A stretch of 64,000 nt of DNA from Sphingobacterium haloxyli (GTDB lineage: Bacteria > Bacteroidota > Bacteroidia > Sphingobacteriales > Sphingobacteriaceae): assembly GCF_002980525.1 (NCBI RefSeq), contig NZ_PVBQ01000018.1:21382-85381 (forward strand), written 5' to 3'. Each line of letters opens with the position of its first letter. Positions within the stretch are counted from its first letter, which is position 1. Shown piece after piece: positions 61,193 through 64,000 of this stretch. The translations under genes and the position numbers were made by a program. Below the pieces are notes generated by a model. The model had not been told where the DNA came from. It worked only from the letters and a program-made list of their open reading frames with translations, and did no database searches.

Positions 61193-61267
61193 GGGAGATT
61201 AGCTCAGCTGGTTCAGAGCACCTGCCTTACAAGCAGGGGGTCACTGGTTCGAACCCAGTATCTCCCA
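61193..61267 (+). tRNA. tRNA-Val (anticodon TAC), copy 2
   Basis: Same as copy 1 from D-arm to T-arm; only the acceptor stem differs (GGGAGAT/ATCTCCC). It lies 19 bases after copy 1 and is followed by a terminator. Confidence 0.95.
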
Positions 61268-61270
61268 CAA

Positions 61271-61299
61271 AAAAAGCATCGATTTCTCGATGCTTTTTT
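61271..61299. terminator. Rho-independent terminator after the tRNA-Val pair
   Basis: GCATCGA pairs with TCGATGC, flanked by A-run and T-run, so it can act in both directions: for the tRNAs on the plus strand and for the DUF6266 gene on the minus strand. Confidence 0.88.
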
Positions 61300-61304
61300 A
61301 TTAT

Positions 61305-61946
61305 CTACACCACCCCGAGATAAACGGAATCGGATAACTTATCTGTAAATGTGTTTTTGGATCCGACGTAAACGTGAAATGGAACTTTTCCCATCATCGT
61401 GCTACCAAAAGGTTCCCATGTATAGGAGCGTGCTGATAAATCAGGCCCTGAAGTTAACAAATCGAATGTATGGGCTCCATCGTAAATGGCTGCGACAAAT
61501 ATTTCGTCATGGCGCCCGGCATACAACGGATCCCATTCAAAAACCAATGCGTTTCCTTCGCGTCGTACCCGCGGATTCTTCGGTGGTTGTTCTTCTCCTC
61601 GGAACAACAGTACCTTTTCGGGGTTGACATAGGGTGTATTATTGTTGTCCCCATCGTAATCCAATGCATTTTTAAATGTATAGGATTGTGCTTGCTGAAA
61701 AGAGCCGATCCGACTCCCCGGAGGAGCCAAATCCTTATATCCCCAATTGATAATTGGTTTAATTGGGCGAAGAAACTGTGAAACCGCTTTCATCCGTTGT
61801 TGATTTAGCGCAGCCAGCTTGGTCGGCTTGCGTTTAGGACGGGATGGGAGACTGCGTACGATCGCTTGGCCATTTAGTTCATAGCCTACAATATTCCCAA
61901 CTCTACCGGAGAAAGGTCCGTTTATTCCACCTTTAAGAACTGCCAT
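61305..61946 (-). CDS. DUF6266-family protein
   Basis: 213 residues, no signal peptide. The N-terminus MAVLKGGINGPFSGRVGNIVGYELNG is the hallmark of DUF6266 proteins of Bacteroidota, and the following SLPSRPKRKPTKLAALNQQRM is also typical. The central and C-terminal parts are beta-rich (NALVFEWDPLYAG, EIFVAAIYDG, KVPFHVYVGSKN). Function is unknown for the family. It stands alone, with a shared bidirectional terminator at its 3' side and an AT-rich gap at its 5' side. Confidence 0.85.
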   Translation of the reverse strand: MAVLKGGINGPFSGRVGNIVGYELNGQAIVRSLPSRPKRKPTKLAALNQQRMKAVSQFLRPIKPIINWGYKDLAPPGSRIGSFQQAQSYTFKNALDYDGDNNNTPYVNPEKVLLFRGEEQPPKNPRVRREGNALVFEWDPLYAGRHDEIFVAAIYDGAHTFDLLTSGPDLSARSYTWEPFGSTMMGKVPFHVYVGSKNTFTDKLSDSVYLGVV

Positions 61947-62144
61947 ATGTATAACGTTTAAATGTGTAGACGAGCATGATGCCCGCCTTTATAAAGTTAA
62001 CAGTTAAAGTAATTAAAACAAAATAATAAAGTAATAAAATAGTGTAATAATAGTGATTTACCTCTATAAACCCTCTATTAAACCACTATATTCACTCTTA
62101 ATAATCTCTAATATTACTAGCTATTTGTGAACTACTTTATCCTC
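61947..62144. other. AT-rich gap between DUF6266 and Lrp genes
   Basis: About 200 bases without a gene. The middle is low-complexity, built from short TAAT/TAAA/AGTAATA-type words. It should hold the DUF6266 promoter on the minus strand, but no clear TAnnTTTG box was found. Confidence 0.5.
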
Positions 62145-62603
62145 TTAAAGTGGATAAGCCGTTTCGCTTTTTGTCTCCGATAACACGAAATAAGTCTGTA
62201 CGGTGTTTACTTGGGGTAGCACGGCTAACTTATGGCGTAGGAACATATGATAGGCTTCCATATCTTTCGTGGCAATACGTAACATAAAATCATATGATCC
62301 TGCCATTTGGTAGCACTCCATGACCTCGGGAAATTTGGCAACTTCTTTTTCAAACTCGTTGAGGACTTCCGCGGTATGAGCTTTTAAAAATACCTGCGAA
62401 AAAGAAATGAGGTCAATGCCTACTTTTTTACGATCTAGTATCGCAACCGTACGCTTAATATATCCATTAGCTTTAAGCTTCTTTACACGTTCATGAACGG
62501 CCGCAATAGATTTGTTAAGATGGTAGGATAGTTCTTTGTTGCTCAGAGAGGCATCTTTTTGTAAGAGGCGTAATAGCTTTTTGTCTACGCTGTCAAGTTC
62601 CAT
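62145..62603 (-). CDS. Lrp/AsnC-family transcriptional regulator
   Basis: 152 residues from ATG 62603 (a GTG two codons earlier is possible). N-terminal winged HTH: LDSVDKKLLRLLQKDASLSNKELSYHLNKSIAAVHERVKKL across 2-43, then the RAM/AsnC ligand domain (residues 65-145, FSQVFLKAHTAEVLNEFE, ECYQMAGSYDFMLRI, VNTVQTYFVL). Lrp-type proteins sense amino acids. It is divergent from a cysteine-synthase-like gene, so control of that gene is likely. A gap of about 150 bases separates the two starts. Confidence 0.93.
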   Translation of the reverse strand: MELDSVDKKLLRLLQKDASLSNKELSYHLNKSIAAVHERVKKLKANGYIKRTVAILDRKKVGIDLISFSQVFLKAHTAEVLNEFEKEVAKFPEVMECYQMAGSYDFMLRIATKDMEAYHMFLRHKLAVLPQVNTVQTYFVLSETKSETAYPL

Positions 62604-62706
62604 AGCCACGTTTTTCTTGATTTAAGATTCAAAAACCAAATATATCGATAATATTTATTGTTTTTGCTATATTTTCGATAAGTTTTTCCGAAGTTAACGA
62701 TTGTGG

Positions 62707-62737
62707 TTGAATAATATCTTGTTTTGTGTCAATTTTG
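62707..62737 (+). promoter_or_regulatory. Candidate promoter of the cysteine-synthase-like gene
   Basis: TTG (62707-62709), 20 nt, CAATTTTG (62730-62737), one base off TAnnTTTG, 18 bases before the ATG at 62756. Confidence 0.5.
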
Positions 62738-62755
62738 CGAGATAAGTATTGTATT

Positions 62756-63811
62756 ATGGAAGAGGTAATCAGTGAATGTCTGTCGCCAAAACTGGACAGT
62801 AAGTTTAAACATTTGTGGTGCTTAGTGGGAAATACCCCGATGCTGGAATTGCACTATGTGTATCGGGGGAAGCCAGGTATGATTTACGTAAAATGTGAAA
62901 ACTATAACCTGACTGGGAGTATTAAAGACCGTATGGCCTTGTATATTCTATATAAAGCATATATGAACTGTGCAATTCGCCCGGATGATATGATTGTGGA
63001 GGCGACCAGTGGGAACACGGGAATAGCTTTTTCGGCTATTGGAAAGGCTTTAGGACATCAAGTGAAAATTATTATGCCGAACTGGCTTAGTAAAGAACGT
63101 ATCGATATCATCAAGAGTATGGGTGCGGATATACAGTTGATCTCTAAAGAGGAAGGTGGTTTCTTAGGTAGTATCCGCTTGAGTGAAGAGTTGGCTGCGA
63201 CGGGAGGTGTATTTTTACCTCGTCAATTCGAAAATCAATATAATGCAGAAGCGCATGAATTAACAACGGGCCGGGAGATTGCTATGCAACTGCGGTCGAT
63301 AGGAAAGGTAGCTGATGCCTTTGTCGCCGGGGTTGGGACTGGCGGAACAGTGATGGGGGTTGGTCGTTACCTTCGCCAGATTAATCCTGAGGTAAAAATA
63401 CATCCATTAGAACCGGCGGAGAGCCCCACCTTAACAACGGGTTACAAGGTCGGTTCGCACCGTATTCAAGGGATCTCTGATGAGTTTATTCCGGCGATTG
63501 TTAAGCTCGATCAATTGAACGAGGTGATCCAAGCGTCGGATGGAGATTCTATTGTTATGGCGCAAAAGTTGGCGCAGCAGCTGGGACTGGCCGTAGGAAT
63601 ATCGTCGGGTGCAAATGTTATAGGTGCTATCAAGCTAAAAGAGCAATTGGGTCCAGATGCAACAGTGGTAACATTGCTCTGCGATGATAATAAAAAATAT
63701 CTAAGTACGGATTTAGTGAAAGAAGAAGCTGTCCTAGAGCATTTTATTGCTCCCGAAGTGCAATTTGAAGGGTTTCATCCGATCAGCCGTCTGAAACAGC
63801 CCCTTATATAA
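62756..63811 (+). CDS. PLP-dependent cysteine synthase-family enzyme
   Basis: 351 residues from ATG 62756 (MEEVISE); a GTG ten codons upstream lies inside the likely promoter and is less plausible. Fold-type II PLP enzyme: LVGNTPMLELH, YNLTGSIKDRMA with the PLP lysine, ATSGNTGIAFSAIG, VAGVGTGGTVMGVGRYL (phosphate loop), LEPAESPTL and GISSGANVIGAI. The family makes cysteine from O-acetylserine, or related products from activated serines. The tail (about 310-351) is longer than in CysK and reads KKYLSTDL then an extra segment, as in CBS-like or SbnA-like members. Divergent from the Lrp regulator. Confidence 0.88.
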   Translation: MEEVISECLSPKLDSKFKHLWCLVGNTPMLELHYVYRGKPGMIYVKCENYNLTGSIKDRMALYILYKAYMNCAIRPDDMIVEATSGNTGIAFSAIGKALGHQVKIIMPNWLSKERIDIIKSMGADIQLISKEEGGFLGSIRLSEELAATGGVFLPRQFENQYNAEAHELTTGREIAMQLRSIGKVADAFVAGVGTGGTVMGVGRYLRQINPEVKIHPLEPAESPTLTTGYKVGSHRIQGISDEFIPAIVKLDQLNEVIQASDGDSIVMAQKLAQQLGLAVGISSGANVIGAIKLKEQLGPDATVVTLLCDDNKKYLSTDLVKEEAVLEHFIAPEVQFEGFHPISRLKQPLI

Positions 63812-63828
63812 TCCAAAAGCCAAAATAT

Positions 63829-64000
63829 ATGAAAAGAGTAGGTAAGTTCTGCATATGGTTAGTCTGGATAATTCCGCTATTTGTTGGCGGACAAGAGACT
63901 GATACATTGCTGTCATCAGACAATATAGAATTTGTAGACGGTTCTGCTGAATCGGAGGACGATACGCTGCTGGAAGTGCCGGAGGACCTGATGTTTGAGA
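63829..64000 (+). CDS. Secreted hypothetical protein, 3' end cut by window edge
   Basis: Starts at ATG 63829, 17 bases after the cysteine-synthase-like stop. A signal peptide (MKRVGKFCIWLVWIIPLFVGG) is followed by an acidic, S/T/D/E-rich segment. The 57 visible residues give no family; acidic N-terminal spacers of this type occur in Bacteroidota periplasmic enzymes. Confidence 0.65.
   Translation, partial: MKRVGKFCIWLVWIIPLFVGGQETDTLLSSDNIEFVDGSAESEDDTLLEVPEDLMFE

Noticed and set aside
61947..62144. CRISPR-like or tandem repeat array
   Set aside because: The AT-rich words are low complexity and irregular, with no fixed unit or spacer length.

Overview
The window comes from a member of the Bacteroidota, most likely family Sphingobacteriaceae (Sphingobacterium/Pedobacter/Parapedobacter-like). 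The evidence is four tandem SusC/SusD pairs, many short lipoprotein signal peptides, promoters of the Bacteroidota type (TTTG about 18-20 nt before TAnnTTTG), DUF6266 and Porin_10-type proteins, and tRNAs without an encoded CCA. Genus is inference.

Region 1 (1-4756) is accessory. It holds a cut-off hypothetical gene, a compact three-gene minus-strand operon of unknown function (619-2439) flanked by two related directly oriented hairpins, and a divergent pair: a large protein with two apparent HEPN-like domains and a small XRE repressor. Two copies of the same operator lie between the divergent pair. Region 2 (4761-8895) is housekeeping: RecG, a small lipoprotein, an EamA permease, RidA and a 44-residue membrane protein.

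Region 3 (9008-31642) reads as a peptidoglycan (MurNAc) utilisation locus: NagA, a GHL10/YngK-like lipoprotein, NamZ (DUF1343 exo-muramidase), two SusC/SusD pairs with a shared leader motif, a surface lipoprotein, a second GHL10 lipoprotein, a metallophosphoesterase-PQQ-propeller fusion, MurQ etherase and a sodium:solute symporter. The inferred flow is outer-membrane capture, release of MurNAc, symport, phosphorylation by a kinase that is not in this window, MurQ, then NagA. tRNA-Val(GAC), a purine nucleoside phosphorylase and a putative porin follow.

Region 4 (34988-60899) is a second polysaccharide-utilisation locus: two more SusC/SusD pairs, a DUF5017-like lipoprotein, an SGNH-GH5 fusion, a GntR/UTRA repressor, an MFS permease, an AraA/FucI-like isomerase, an unassigned 840-residue protein, a second SGNH esterase, GH3, a DUF4038/GH140-like protein and a two-gene FAD (GMC) dehydrogenase. 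Three promoters in it have the same layout: TTTG, 18-20 nt, TATGTTTG, exactly 11 nt, then a 14-bp near-palindrome C(T/A)TA(G/A)TGCGTTAA(G/C). This defines a candidate local GntR regulon covering all three plus-strand units.

Region 5 (60900-64000) has two tRNA-Val(TAC) genes, a DUF6266 protein, an Lrp-type regulator, a divergent cysteine-synthase-like enzyme and the start of a secreted protein cut by the window edge. All family assignments come from reading motifs in the translated sequence; no database search was run.
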